Source of the DNA: Isoetes taiwanensis
Taxonomy: Eukaryota > Streptophyta > Lycopodiopsida > Isoetales > Isoetaceae
Direction of reading: 5' to 3'
Assembly (NCBI GenBank): GCA_021234155.1
Contig: JAJEKV010000082.1
Location: forward strand, 4,818,685-4,882,684
Length of the DNA stretch: 64,000 nucleotides
Made by a program: the position numbers and the translations under genes
In this document: piece by piece, positions 1 to 13,282 of the stretch
Numbering within the stretch: position 1 is the stretch's first letter
Layout of the letters: each line of letters opens with the position of its first letter
The notes under the pieces: model-generated
What the model was told of the DNA's origin: nothing
The model's input: the letters and a program-made list of their open reading frames with translations, nothing else
Database searches by the model: none

Positions 1-1714
1 TTGTTTACTTCCGTTCAGTCTGTATTGCTCATCTCTCACCCGACCCTTGGTCCCAGTCCATTCCCCTGCCTTTTCAAAGGAAATTGTATAGGGGGTATTT
101 TTATCACAAAGGTGTTGGGTTTATGGCAAGTTCTGGCTTTGTGAGCTACAAAGGTAGGTGGAGTGTAGATAGATGTTGCTGTCCACAGAGACCACCAAGG
201 GCCATGGGACAGCCTGAAGTAACGGGCGTTAGAAGCTAGGAGAATCAATAAAGAGAGGCAAGACCCCATCCAGAATAATGGGCCTTATAGCCCAAGCGAA
301 ACACAGAATCAAAGTGCATGAGCTCATTGTAGATTGGAACTTTATATTGGGAAGTGCTGATGAAAGTCATCTTTGTGCTTAAGGTGGCTTGGTGAGTGCA
401 TCCCCTTCCAGCAGGCGAGTGAATACAAGTATCTGGGCTTCTGCAGAGCAAAGTCCTTATTCCAAAGTTCTGGAAACTCACGAATAATGAAGATGACTCT
501 CACGATTTATGCCTTCCAGACAGGCTCTTGAGTGGCACATCCTCTAGGCAGAGAACATCTCCCAGGCATGTCGTGCCTTGGGGCGTTGTTAGAGCCTGCA
601 TGGCCTTTTCCGGTGCTTCTCCCACACGCGGGTGGATTGTTGTGATATGGGAGGGTCAAACATCTTTCACCATGCCCAGCTGTCCACCTATTCTGAGACT
701 CTCTCCATGGTTGTGGAGCTGCCTCCAGACGCCGACACCTCTCTTGGCGGTGTCGGTTCATCCCTTTACAGGAGGCAGTGGATTCTTGGGATGTTCTCTA
801 TTCAAGCATAGTATGAAGGCGGGGTGCGCCTCTCTGTCTTGGCCTAAATTTCGAGGGCAAAGTTCACACTCTTACATTACAGGATGTGTCTCTATGGGAA
901 AGATTGAGAGAAAATTTACTGGTATAGTGCAAGTTAATTGCGAAAGGTGCTATGGGACATCATGTCAAAAGCAGCACTTTATTCGGTGGATCGTTATATA
1001 CTTCTTTTAGCACCGGCCCTCCGGTGCGCGCCTCACAGTTCTGACACACTTTGTGTGAGTACATGGCGATAACTTTGGGATAGTACCCACCCATCAGAAT
1101 CTGTACTATGGTGGCAGGTTATCCGCCGTCCCCTGGCGGTGTTGTCACCAGAACGCTCAGCTATGATCTTACATATCGCGATTATCACAGACTCACGCCT
1201 TTCAACGTGGGAACTCTTGAAACCTTGTCCACTTCCCGTCGGAGGGATTCGGCCAGTGATAGTCATGCTTCCAAAGGTTTCATTTATGAGCATGGAATTT
1301 GCCAATGCCCAGCCTCTGCTCGCCAATGCGGCAGCCCCGACTAAAATAGAGGAGCATTCCATCTCTGGTTCGTTGGCTCCCTGGAATGTAGAACATCGCG
1401 ACCCTACATAAAGGCATTGTTCATGCGCTTGCGTGGTGTTGTTATGGTGGCCCGGAAAGGTGTGGCGGCTTGGGGGTAGTTTCTCCCTTGAATGAAATGG
1501 CGGGCATGGATTAGGTATCTTCAAGTGATTCTTGTCGTTGAGTCCTCTTTGAGTACGCATTTGTGCTCGGGGCTGGGTATATAGCATCTTTTGTGCTTCC
1601 AGGTTAGATGAGACATGTAAACTTTGTGCTTTTTCTCGATTAATAAACTTTGTGGCTTTTTATCAGTTAATAGACTTTGTGGCTCATCCTTGAACGGTTC
1701 GATGTTGTCATCAA
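1..1714. other. Unassigned degenerate repeat-like DNA
   Basis: No gene is supported here. Open frames on both strands are short and disagree. On the plus strand, near 418-440, a reading containing EYKYLGF resembles the F/Y-x-YLG motif that follows the palm of LINE reverse transcriptases, so a decayed plus-strand LINE tail is possible at about 400-1000. The minus-strand 184-aa frame at 1033-1587 has no domain I recognise. Three imperfect copies of a phrase resembling aactttgtggctttt occur at 1619-1685, just before the PLE-A terminal repeat. I see no RNA gene. Confidence 0.3.
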
Positions 1715-4700
1715 ACCTACTAGCCAATCATATACCTTAATTCGATCCTTAGGTGAACATCGTTCCATTACAATAATTGAGCTCATTAAAGAGCCGATTT
1801 TATTTCCACCTTGATTACACCAAGTCTTTACATTCTCTAAACATTAGAGATCAGGATTATTGAAACCACTATGTTAGCTTTTGTAGCCCTAAGGGCCGTG
1901 GGTAGATCTTGCAAAATTAAATGCCGCATTATAACATAATTTATACAGAAGGATTATCATCTAGGCTCAATTCTTGTTCCCCAACTAAGTGAGAATTTTC
2001 TTCATCGACCATTCCTATTTATGTGAGGAAGCATAATAGAAAGTCAAAAGAAGATATACCCTTTCACATAGACTTAAAACTCGTTTTCTCCTTCTTTCCT
2101 GTCTCTGTTTCCTTCTTAGATACAAAGCGAGAATCTGAAGACTATTTTCTAGCCTATCCCCTGATTTTACTTAGTTGCATCTCTCGACCTTTACTAGAAG
2201 CCACAAGATATCTAATGGCCCCGTATAGAGTTTTACACGGCATATTCCATCATGTTGTTAAACTAAATTACTTTGACCTAACAAATACCTCCATAGCAAT
2301 TATTCGAATAATAGATATGAATATAAAAAACGAGTTTTGAACCCTTATACATCTTTTGACCTGAGTATGCTTTGTATTGACGGACCTGGTAAAATCGAGG
2401 GAATACTCTTGTGTCTCTATACTCATAACTTACAATTTATGTAACTAGAGAGTACTATTGTTTGTTGAGCAAAAGCTGGAACTATAACTTCTTAAAAATA
2501 CCAAAGTCTTTAAAAACTTATTTGTAAGCACCCTAAAGAGGCGTCCACTTGGTACTACCGACACACTATTTAGTGAAGTTTTTTCTTGAGCTTAGCAATG
2601 TGATCTACACACGTCATACGGAGTTCGAAACACTTCGCCGCGGGCAAAAACAAGCGCATTCGGAAGAAAAAACCATGTACCTGCGATGCTCCTGAAACCT
2701 TATGCTTAATATACTCAGTATTGATGCAAGGGGCGAGATACGTTTGGTTTCTTCTCATCGCACCCAGTATACATTTTGCCCTTGATTAGTAAGGCTAACT
2801 TGTTCCAAGAGAGCATATATCAAAGCCTGGAAAAATCAAACAAATATCATATCTGACATTACCTTAGCGGATATGCTTGTCCTTTATAAGACCATTTTAC
2901 TATTTTGTTCAATTCGGATGAAGTATTTTTAAACTAAGACTTCCAAAGTTAGTCTAAAATAACACCTTGATCTTCTTCTTGGAGGAAACTTCGCCCGTAA
3001 GTTGGGTTTCAGGTACAAAGCGATTCAGCTGACTCCTCTATAGGATCTAGCTGCTCTTTTATTGAAACCACCACCTCTTTTAGTTACATGCTTAGTCACT
3101 ATATCCCCTTAAGGAATCAAATCCCCTACCACTACCTCTTCTCTCCATATCTAAAGCTTCAATCTCTCAAAATTTTTACCCATAAAGGGTACCCTATCAG
3201 TTTCCCAAGTGGCTCTTCTTCTTCTTCTTGACACTATTGTCTTCGATAGACTCGAGATGAACTCATCTTCCCTTATGGTATCGTTTTGGAAAAACCTATA
3301 CCTTAAAGACCCCGGTACATATTCTATAATTCATTGCCTCAAAAAAATGCGAGCAACTTCTCCATAAGCTATTCACAGAATGCTCTATTCTTCACCAAAT
3401 TCATCAACATATTAGAAAGTAAAACGCTTCCTTATGGTTCTCGATTTACCACTACTTAGGACCAACTGAAGATGTCAAGTCAGCTACTCTCCATAGAGAC
3501 AAGCTCTCTCCACTAGCCATACCAACCCAACACAGTGTTACATGAACTCTCCTTCTAATGAAATGTGATCAAACGGGAACAAGAGATGATACTAGAAGGT
3601 AAAGGCTAGAGCACATGATCCCAACATGGGAAGAAGCGGATCTAGGCTGTCAGGTCAACTCGGACCCCTATGCACCTTTTGGGCATAACTTTCAAACCAT
3701 AAGGAATCTGTGAACATGAAGCCCGTGAGCTGAGCTTCAAGAGACTTTCAACAAGGTAAGGATCATGATTTACATTTCATAGTTGGGGCAATAAATCTCA
3801 AGTTGTCCTTTTGTTACTTAGGTAATAATGCCTTTTTGCCTTTGCTTCTAAATAAAGGTCAAGGTTTATTTTAGCACTCTCTTTATTAATAGCAAAGGCT
3901 TAGACATCTTGGATGACTTTCTTATGATCATATCAATAGATATTGTTCCATGCAGAGCCCGCCACGAGCACCATTATTAGTTATTAACGCTTCCGACCAT
4001 ATCAGTTTCTCCCTTCACCGAGATTGAAGTGGAGTACCGATCAAGAAATTATATAGCAAATTTGACTGTAAGTCCATGGCTACAACACGCATAATAAAAG
4101 TTGTCAAGTCCAGCCCTTTAGGCTGAAAATTGCCTCGGTTCATTATGAAAGACCTCTAAATGGTGGCGATTTTCAACAAAAACTGGTTTCTGTTCTTTAT
4201 TATCGCGGTTACCATGTAATTTCAAACCTCAGAAATTGCCATATATTCTTGATAGAATAATGAAAAGTAATTAACTAGAAAGTAATACCTCAGGGCTAAC
4301 TGTATGATCGAAATAAAATCGCCCGATAAGCTGCGGTGCCCAAAAATAAACCTTGCTGTTAAACAAAAAGGCTGAGTATTGACCTCATCAAAGGACAGCT
4401 GAACGTGCGGCCAACATCGGCGGTGAAGCCGCGAAATGGATGAGCTGAATAATCCACTTACGGTTCGAAAGAAAGAACAGTCATTATTAACAATAGCTTC
4501 CTTTTCTTTTTCTTCCTATACGGTTCTAGATTTTGCGAGAAGAAAAGTAAGCCATCGCCAAGCCTTTTGGGGGAACAACCCAGCATCGCTCTTTCTGGCT
4601 GGGATGCATTTACTTCCGGCCTGCCATGCCACCCTCCTTTTACTTTCCGTCCACATTAGCTATTAGAGTAACTGGGGTTTATTTTCACAGGTTGAAGTCC

Positions 4701-4890
4701 TTGGAACCTTTGACTAAGTTTCATAACTCCATTTATGGTTAAAAACATATTTGGGGTATCATATGGGGTTTTAACTTCATTGCTTTGTATTCCATTTTAT
4801 CCTCGCATTCTTATAAAAGCGGGGGGAACTGCAAATCCACAATAAACCATTAAAACTTGGGTTTTATGCTATTTATATTATATATATAAA
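1715..4890 (-). repeat. PLE-A terminal repeat, downstream (left) copy
   Basis: This aligns with 14115-16115 through many short matching blocks. Examples are cctactagccaat at the left end, gagatcaggattattgaaa near 1847, cttcttcttggaggaaactt near 2973 and aataaaccattaa near 4843. About 1.1 kb (roughly 3310-4440) has no partner in the right copy and was probably lost there, since this copy (3.2 kb) matches the length of the PLE-B repeat (3.0-3.1 kb). The right end has tatatatataaaaaa, close to the PLE-B repeat terminus. The minus-strand stretch near 4640-4470, with basic residues and then a gtaagt donor-like site at 4464, may be a relic of the first ORF-A exon, but this is weak. Confidence 0.65.
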
Positions 4891-5199
4891 AAATCCTTCC
4901 TCCTCTGGTAGGTTTTGGAATGGACCCACACTTTTGTTTTGATTTTTAGAAAACAAAAGAAAGACCTTTGTAACTATAAAGGAGAGTGGACCCTACTTGC
5001 AATTAAGGATTCAATGCAATCCTCACTCTCATCTCAATTTTACGGTGTTACTTGTAACTTATTATTCTAAGGATAAAGGGGAGGCGATGAATAGTCATAC
5101 CTTTCAAAAGTATTTGCACCGTGTTGTTGTCATATTTCCGCCTCTGGAAAATCACTTGCATTTAATGTTTGATAGCTTCACGGTGATTCCTTTTTGTCA

Positions 5200-6990
5200 A
5201 AACCATTTTTGACAATAATTACGATAACCTCCTTGTATATCTTGAGCTGCCTTAGGGGCTAGAGTTAATGTATATGAATGGCATATTGTGATAAAGGCTG
5301 ACATTTCTAGCACCGCATGTAGGTCTGCTTGACTACATACATGCCGTGCTTCCCTTGGCTACAAAGGCAAGGTTTCCCTTTTATCATGTTGGTAGTCGAA
5401 ATAGACCCGTTAACATTATCAGACACGAATGGTCATGTTTTGAAATTGGCTTTGCTACGGAATATACATTAAAGGAATCTCTGCAATATTATTTGGTTTC
5501 CCTCTTTAATGCCGAAACTTCTAGATTGTATATACATTCCTTGTCACGTTCCATCTTTGTCTAGGAACCTTTTATATGTGGACAGTTAATGGCCAATAAA
5601 TCGTCCATGTATCTATAAACATGTCTGAATCCTTTGATTACGAAATACTGCCTTGTTTGCTTAAGGTTTTTAATAAACTCCATTTCATACCATGCAGGAT
5701 ATATATATTTTTGATTTGGGCTCGGGGAGAAGCCCATTAAGACCCTCCCTTATCATTGCCAAACACCTTTTCCCATACTAAGAAATCAGTTAGTCAGTAA
5801 CCAATTGTTAATTTTGAGAAATCTTTGTAGGCTCATCATACTCCAGCATTTACCTTGAGGTGGTATCTTAAACCATTTGGGTATGAGTTTCCCATTGTTG
5901 ATTTAATCTTAATCACATAGCTCGACACCTCTTGCATTTTCCTTTTCATATACTCCCATGTTATATTGGCTCACTTTCTCATGATAGAACCCAAACAGCT
6001 ATCTCAAGCGGAGGAATGCTTTCATAGCATTTGGTGATACTCATTAAAAACCTCTTCCAAAAGTTCCCTTGGGTAGATTCGAGGCAATATCATAGATAGG
6101 TTAATAATCGGTTACATTCAGTATGTTAGGTACAAAGTGTTAATAACACGGTAGTCCTTGGATACTTGGCCATAATTGTAAAGGCAATTGATTACTACAT
6201 GAAAACAATTCAACAATTCCGGTGTATATAGTACCATGAAGTTGTGGTTATCCACCGGTGTGCTTTCTTGTGTGCCTTGAGCGATTTCTAAGGTATGGTA
6301 GCTTTTGGGATTCCACGGTTGACCAGCCCATGTACAATCCCATGACCTCTCTGAGATGTGTCTATGCTTAGGGTTTCCCTTTTCATTACTATCGTGAGAA
6401 ATTCAATTAGATAATCTCCAACACTTAATACATGTATGTTTGGACATGCAAGGGCCAGTTATTGGAAGCCTTATCTACAGCTAATGTATAGATTTTAATT
6501 GACCATTAGAAGTTTTTATAGCCAATGCAGTCATTTAAGAATAAACTTTACTTGTTTATCCCTTACTATGAGCTTCTAATCTGAGACCTAGCTTGTTTCC
6601 GGCCTCATAATAACTTACTCTTCTCCAGAGCTCCTTAAGTGCAGGGGTAGGTATGTAGATAAAATTGAGCCACAAGCTTTTCTAATTACGCACTCATGTC
6701 CTTCCATACAAGCATTAGGTCACGGTATGGTTCGAGACCTTTCTGAGCATTCTGAGATTTTATTTCGGACAATTTGAATGTTGGTGGTCCTGATATGCCC
6801 TATATCCTTATCTATAAAACTTTTTAGGTTGGGATTGGAGCATGGGCAGTTAGGCTCATCATCTTGTGCAAACACATAATAAGGTTTGTAGCACAATTCC
6901 TTGAGGCTTTCAATATATTTCCAAGCGAACATGGTCTCACTCGTATTGCATCTCGGTGTCCCCAAAATAACTTCATATGTATTTTGCACA
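5200..6990 (-). pseudogene. PLE-A reverse transcriptase remnant
   Basis: This is a broken reverse transcriptase gene. The N-terminal part is open at 6720-6989 and contains MFAWKYIESLK, CPCSNPNL and GHIRTTN, matching MFAWRYIDNLK, CPCKNPSL and GHIRTIN of the intact PLE-B enzyme. Further on, the minus strand near 5680-5740 reads as GxxMGFSPSP followed by an AWYE motif (RT motif B). Near 5595-5640 it reads FRHVYRYMDDLLAIN, the palm motif C. Stops and frame changes separate these blocks. It was presumably an RNA-dependent DNA polymerase used for the element's own copying; it is now non-functional. The family call follows from the PLE-B copy. Confidence 0.75.
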
Positions 6991-7312
6991 ATTTTATTGG
7001 CAAGTCTTATCTATAATTTTGAATAAGAAAAACAATGCGATCTTCTTCACCTTTCCCCACTTTAAGTATGTCTTATGGCAGTCATAAGATTGATCTGTAA
7101 CTTTGTATACATTAAGTCATTAAATATTAGATCTTATATTTTGATGTTATTTTTTAATTCACCCATTTCGTCCTGTACTTTGTGCCTTGTTCTTTAGCTC
7201 CAGTAAAAGTGAGATATATCCCTTTTGGCATGGCATGGACTATTGGCATGCCAGCTCATATTGTCAAATGGATCCCTCTTTCAAAAGGAGGTCCAGACTT
7301 TAAAGATAGGTC

Positions 7313-7425
7313 TCCTATATTCAGGAAGTATAATATGTCACATATATTCAGGAAGTATAATATGTCTCCTATATTCAGGAAGCAAAATATGTCACCTATA
7401 ATAGGTCTCCTATATTCAAGAAGTA
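7313..7425. repeat. Short tandem repeat, about 29-bp unit
   Basis: Three to four imperfect copies of a unit containing tatattcaggaagtataata followed by tgtc. The last copy is diverged (attcaagaagtatattatg). It lies between the RT and ORF-A remnants of PLE-A, where PLE-B has its 318-nt RT intron. The plus-strand open frame over it is just a by-product of the repeat. Confidence 0.8.
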
Positions 7426-7569
7426 TATTATGTTATTTTCTAGAAAATGCAAAGCTGCACAAAATATAGCATAAGACTTTCCCATATAAATATGCTATCA
7501 ATATCATAATAGAAATGGTCTTTTAATTTGCATTTTTAAAAAAGCAGGGCGTACCTATTGGTCCTTTAG

Positions 7570-8779
7570 GCTGCTTTGCACAATTCCATGGATTGTCTTC
7601 ACATCTTGGGATTGTGTGCCATCTTACTTCATGAGTTTGTCTGTTGTTGCCAGGTGTATAGGTTGTTCAATAGTAGGAGTTCTCGTATACTTGTTTTAAC
7701 CTCGAGTAGGAATGATGGTCGGTGGTGTATATCCCTTCCCAGCTCCACTAGCCATAGTTCTAGGTTTAGGTTGCTTGTTCTTCCTGTTTTGATTATTGCT
7801 ATACCCTGTCTCCAATTTGAGCATGAAGGTAACAGGTTTTATGCTTTTCTCACATATTATTGCCATTCGAGAGTGTTGGCCTTCGACTTTGAAATGCGCT
7901 TGGGGATCTGCACTGAGAAAGGTCATGTGGATAAGGATTTCTCTTATCTCAAATGATAGATATACAGTATATTTGTGTCCTTGATGGTGGTCTTCATGAA
8001 CTTTCTCACTTGGAGACCATTTGAACTCGTGGACATGGGAAAGCGGATTCAGTTATTAAACATGTACCAAATGGCATGGTCCAGCCATGTCATGTGTCTT
8101 TATTCCTCGATTCTGGGTTCCACGGCCACATTTTGGTATGAAGCTTCTCACACCTTTTGAGGTAAAATGTGTCCCTTGGGATGGTTGAGTAGGCCATGTG
8201 GCCCTTCTGTCTGATATATATGCAATCGTCCATGTTGCACTTTTTGTCAAAAAACCGATGATCGATTTTCAGTTTGATCCTTTCTTTGTGTATTATTTTC
8301 TCCATCCTTTGGCTACTTAGCTCCCTTTCACATAAATTTGATGTCTCCTAGCATTACCCATGCCTATACGGTACATTGGAGTTACTGAAATAGAAGTTTT
8401 TGATGCATAAATTCTGAACTGAGAACAAGAAATGGCTCTCTACAAGCCTCTCTGGTATAATGGGGAAAATGTGACAATTATGGAGTGTGAAGCAGAACTC
8501 CTTGTCTTCACCACTACCACCAGCAGTATTTTTATCCCCCATGGATTTTTTATCCTGCTCTGATAGTAGGCTATCCCCAAATGGGTCCTCTTTAGTCTCA
8601 TCATTCTTCAGTTTCCTTTATCCATATAGCCTTTTCGATTGGAAGCCTTTGGCTGTTTACTTTTCGGTGGAACCCTATAAGAAGCGTGTCTGGCCTTGTC
8701 TTCTTCCATAGTCGGTTGTATACCTTGAGTGGGTAGTTCTTGTGAATTTCTTCTACTGCTTCTTTGCTTCATCCCAATC
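7570..8779 (-). pseudogene. PLE-A ORF-A remnant, C-terminal part
   Basis: Broken homologue of the PLE-B ORF-A protein. Near 8160-8290 the minus strand gives IYIRQKGHMAYS followed by a basic stretch, matching HVSQKGNMAFS in PLE-B. Near 8430-8490 it gives TLHNCHIFPIIPE, matching TLQNSTRFPIIPE. The part that should carry the Cys cluster and the following hydrophobic helix (PLE-B: LDHAIWFLL) is recognisable around 8050-8110 but frameshifted. Function is unknown in both copies. The exon continues on the far side of the Copia insertion at 13751-13981. If the insertion is removed, the reading frame runs across the site (GMD from one side, WDEAK from the other). Confidence 0.65.
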
Positions 8780-9273
8780 TGTTAGAATGGAGCTTAGGAT
8801 TGAACTAAGTAATGCCAAGACGTACTCCCTTGACCCTCCAGCACCTATATTTGCATACCGCGCAATATGCTTTCGATACATATTTTCTATGACAATGGAG
8901 TCATATATATATTTTCTCATCAACTGGATATATCACCCATCGTCGATACATACCCTTCCTTATAAAGTTTCCTGCCACCTAAATATTTCTTTGTCCCTTA
9001 TCTTCATCGTTGGCAGCCAGATTATTGATCAACAAAACCTAAAGTTGGTAGGGGTGTCGTGGTGTTTCTAGCGAAGAGCCGACTAACACCCGGTAGGGTG
9101 GTATACCTTTGACTTTGACTTTGACTTTGACCTACGCCTTTGCTTCTCCATAGGTCTCTTCCCCATTCAAGCTGCTTAACTTTGAATAACAGCAGCGCCA
9201 TTTATAACTCTAATCTCGCCGCTTTGCTTCTCATGGGTGGGAGTATCACATGACACATAATTTGTCGACGGCA
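8780..9273 (-). repeat. Copia 3' LTR
   Basis: Begins TGTTAGAATGG and ends near GGCA at 9273, just before the pyrimidine run ttccccttc. It shares blocks with 13283-13750, such as ttttctatgacaatgg, the following tcatatatatat, and gagtatcaca near the end. It contains a (TTTGAC)n run at about 9108-9132 that is absent from the other LTR. Confidence 0.75.
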
Positions 9274-9289
9274 TTCCCCTTCATGTGAT

Positions 9290-10600
9290 ATTCCCTGTCA
9301 TCATTGTAACAATTCCTTATTTCCTGGAATACGGATAAGGTAGAGCCTTTGTAAGAATATGCGCTCTTTGATGTTTGTACTAACATAAGTCAAATGCACT
9401 TAGTTTCTTTTGATATATCTCGATAGAATGAACTTCCATTTCAATGTGTTTTTGTGCCGTTACCAAAAGCTGGATTTTTGTCATAGCAATACAATAGTAT
9501 TATCACAATAAATGATTGTTGGTCCTCTTTGACAAATCCAAGTGCAACCATAAGCCTTCTTTCCAAATAGGTTCAGCCAGTGCTTGAGTGAGTTGTACTT
9601 TCGACCGTATAGTAAACATCTTTACTTTGCTTCTTGCACTTCCAAACAAATGGGGCTCCACCTAATAAAACAACATATCTGAAGTTGATTTTTCGTTTGT
9701 CTAAATCTCCTCTGTCGAAGCATCACAATGGCTTGCCAATTGTAAAGTGGTTTCATTATCTATACAAAATGCATTGTACCTTTTAGGTATTTGAGGGATC
9801 CTTTTGCTGCAATCCAGTGTCCTTTTACCAATGACCCTGTCGGTGTACCTCACGAGAATATTAGCGCAAATGCAATGTCCAAATACAGGTACAATTGGCA
9901 CCACGGATGAAATATTAATCAAATACGTAAGGTGTTTTCTCCATTTGTTTGCTTCCGGCCACGTTTTGGATATATCTGCGGAGATTACGTGACCCGAGAA
10001 CCATAGGAGTATATCACCATATTACGTCTTCCTTCCATATGAAATTTCTTCTTGTTTAGATATGCCCTTGTTGACTCAAAGCTAATCTTGTGATTTCTGT
10101 CACAACATCTATGCGAAACCTCTTTAACTCTCGAGATCACTCATTGGAATGCGTTTCCTTAAGATATCTTTACGGCAATTTAGTACTTGAGTTCCTTTGA
10201 TATCATAATATTGTCATCAACATATAAAGCAATAATGCACAGGCATCTCCCATTTTGAACCTATAGATATTACCATCGCCGTTGACTTCTCAAAACCTTG
10301 TTCTACAAGATATCCATCCATACATTTATATACCATTCCCAGGTGTTTAGATCGCCTTGCTCTGTCAGCGGTATACCTCTTCAAATCCGAGGTGCCGGGT
10401 CTTAAATAAATTTCCTCCTCTAGCAGCATTCAGAATCGTACTTACATCCATGCGGGTAGTTTCAAAGGTCCTGGCAGTAGCAATAACATTCTCAAACTAT
10501 TTATCTTTACCAATGGTGAGAGATGTTATAAAATCTTCTCCTTTTTACGTGTAAAAGCCTTGCATTTAGCAAATTCCTTCAAATTTCTTTGTATGCTGTA
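9290..10600 (-). pseudogene. Copia reverse transcriptase and RNase H remnant
   Basis: Read on the minus strand, the region gives in order: a linker like EEEIYLRPG (near 10428), DGYLVEQGFEKS (near 10310), palm motif LYVDD (10213-10227), a thumb region (9700-9930), and an RNase H segment with PTIIYCDN near 9510 and TKH-like sequence near 9440. Spacing and order match plant Copia polyproteins, but the frame changes several times. In a live element these domains copy the genomic RNA into DNA; here they are dead. Confidence 0.8.
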
Positions 10601-11379
10601 GTTTATTCTGTGAATAACCGCCCAACTATATTCTTATCAGAAGGGAATACCCACTACGTATAGTGTTTATTCTTTTGAATGCTCATTCTTCTTCCATAGC
10701 ACATTTCCGGTTCTTTCCATTCACATCTTGTGACGCCTCCCATATAATTTTAATGTGGAATCTTATACATTTCAAGTATCAAAATGTAAATCTGATATTA
10801 ATTCTCTACGAGATCTAAGTCTTTTGCAAGTTGGTTCTACCATGAGACTCTAAATCATGTTGCTTCTTATATTTGAGCAATTACGTCTGGGTTTTCTTTT
10901 GGTCTATCAATTTATCCCGCCACCCTCTTAATTGTTCAATCTCTTGCTCAACCTGATTCATACAGCTCTATAACAGTACTTAGGAATCATTGCATTTCTT
11001 CTCGAGTCCTCAAATCTACTGCTCAGTGTGGTTTTCCTTGTGGTAGTTTGTTTCCCTCGTACTATCTTTCCTTTCACTTTCACATGGATCTTAGGTATTT
11101 ATCTTAGGAATTTTCTAAAATTACGTTTTCATTAGAACCATCTCTGCCACTATAATTTTTTTTCTTCTTGGGGGTCATGTCCTGCGATGCTTTTGAGTTA
11201 AAGATGCTGCAGATGAAAGATCGGTATGCTCTATCATCCAACTTTTCTCGGTTCGCCGGGGAACATGTACAAAGCATAAACGCCATATCATAAGGGTGAC
11301 TTGCAGGACAAAGCATTTGCGGTGCAATACTGATGAAGATATGAAGTTTGCAGATATGGTAATTTGTCTTCTGACTTCA

Positions 11380-11990
11380 TCCCATAAAATAATTTGGTGG
11401 CGAATGCTTCAGCATGGATCTCCGCGACGTAAAACGGTTCTGTTCGCTGCTGGCTCCGTTTGTTGTGGTGAATTGTCACATGTCAATTGCTCTTGATTCC
11501 TGATGCACAAAAGCTTTAAATTCATGAGGTATTTCACCTCCATGCGACCTTATGCTATCTCTTCGGTTTCTATTTCGGTTTAAGTGATGCGAACCATGCT
11601 AAAGCATCACTAAGCGGTCTTTTTGTTTCAAAATATAACCTTGGTTTTTTACTGAAATCATCAATAAAAACTCATGAAATATTTATGCCACTCAAACTAG
11701 TAACATTTATGGGACCATAGTATGTACCAGTAAATGCCTTTGCTCTTTTGTGTGACCTCAATGTAATCTTGGTGCTTTCAAGTTGGCAGCCTCACATAAA
11801 AACTTTTCATTTGTACATGGCGAGATATTAATCCCTTTTCCTCAAACCTTTTAATTATTGCAGCATTTTGCTGACATAATGTTATGCCATACTTTCATCC
11901 GGAATGATACAAGATTAATTTCATGAAGTGCTCCATATTCAATCAAAAGATTACAACTCTTTTTGCAATCGCGTAATTCATTAAAACACT
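11380..11990 (-). pseudogene. Copia integrase remnant
   Basis: The minus strand reads VFIDDFSKK near 11665 (the FIDDFSRK block with the first catalytic Asp of Copia integrases). Near 11450-11540 it reads EVKYLMNLKLLC then LTCDNSPQQ, matching the conserved GEY...F...C...G and SPQQNG blocks around the last acidic residue. Near 11800 there is a C-rich HHCC-like segment. Frames are disrupted. Confidence 0.75.
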
Positions 11991-12099
11991 TTACAATGGA
12001 TGCATTCCAGGCACTTTATATCCCAAATCCACCGGATGGCATGCCGGATTATGAGAGATTTCTAACAAGGCTAGGCACCACAGTATCTCTCAATTTTAC

Positions 12100-13200
12100 A
12101 ATTTTGCCATTTAAGTCCATCTTCTAAAACTCGGTATCTTCCTTTTCTTCAAACCCCATCACCAGAGTTTACTGCGTCCTTCTTTCTTTTCCACTCATAA
12201 GCATATGCAAATCGCATCACGCTTTTACGCTCTTTGATCTATAACAACAAATTGGTTGTGCTTTTCGCCAGGCTTCTGAAACATTACCAGTTAAATTCTT
12301 CTTACCTCCCAGGTGTCATCCTCAAGTTCACCTTCACTACTATCTTGTTTTCTACCATTAATACTTGAGCCTCCTTTGAATTTTCCTTGCACTCTATAAG
12401 TTCAGAGAATCTCCTAGACCTCTTCCTTTTAGTAGCGGGCAATGAGGAAACAAAATGACCTTTGTATTCATAATTTAAACATCTAAATTCCTTCTCACTA
12501 TTGTTTGGACACTCACTCTTTAGGTGACTAAGTGATTACATTACACTCTTTCAAGGTCCTACTTTTCCTCTTGAAACCACCTCTTTTAGTCTTACATACA
12601 AGATCTACGAGGACTGATGAGCTATCACGGTAATAGTAAAATTTGTTCAAATTGTGTGTCATTGATAGCATGCTCCTTGGAAGTGGCTACATTTGATAAA
12701 GGATTTAAGTGGCTATTATGAGAATCTTGCTCTTGCCAAAGCTAGTATTTGTCTTGTTCATTAGTGTTGACTCCTCAGATCTGTAATAATGGAAGTCAAA
12801 TCTCTCCAAGAAGTCGATCAAGTTATCTTTCTCCGGCTGTTCATCTTCCTTAAGCTGTTTTCTAGCACATCTATTTGTGAAAGAACTTTTTGTTCATAGT
12901 GCTTTATCAAATAATCCCCACATTTCCTTAGGCTTCATTGCCTGAAACTGATTTTAGGCAATGCCTTTTTATGATTGTAACGGGTATCCATAATCTTAGC
13001 TTCATCTTAAGCAGGAACTCGAGGAGAGTTGCCTTCCGTTGGAACCTGCAGCTGCAGGGGTTCCCGCGCAGTTGAGCATTACTACCTGTAATGAGGACTT
13101 GAGAATCACGACTAGTTACTTGCTCTTGGACTATAGTAAACAAATACAATTTTCAAACTCAGTCTGACTCTAATACTCTCCCTTCAGTTGAAATCCTCCA
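12100..13200 (-). pseudogene. Copia gag remnant
   Basis: The stretch between integrase and the 5' LTR. The only diagnostic block is near 12430-12480, where the minus strand reads FRCLNYEYKGHF, a degraded CxxCxxxGHxxxxC zinc knuckle. The rest is assigned by position. Confidence 0.55.
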
Positions 13201-13271
13201 TCTCCTTTAAAACTTTAATAGAGTTCAATGGAATTTACCCGGTCGGTTGTCATTATCCGGTAGGTTGGTCA

Positions 13272-13282
13272 GCTCGTGCCGA
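13272..13282 (-). other. Degenerate Copia primer binding site
   Basis: Directly inside the 5' LTR, the plus strand reads gctcgtgccga where an intact tRNA-iMet primer site would read gctctgatacca. Position is right; the sequence is damaged. Confidence 0.4.

Noticed and set aside
1033-1587. 184-codon minus-strand frame
   Set aside because: No recognisable domain, no support from neighbours or repeats, and a codon mix like random sequence.
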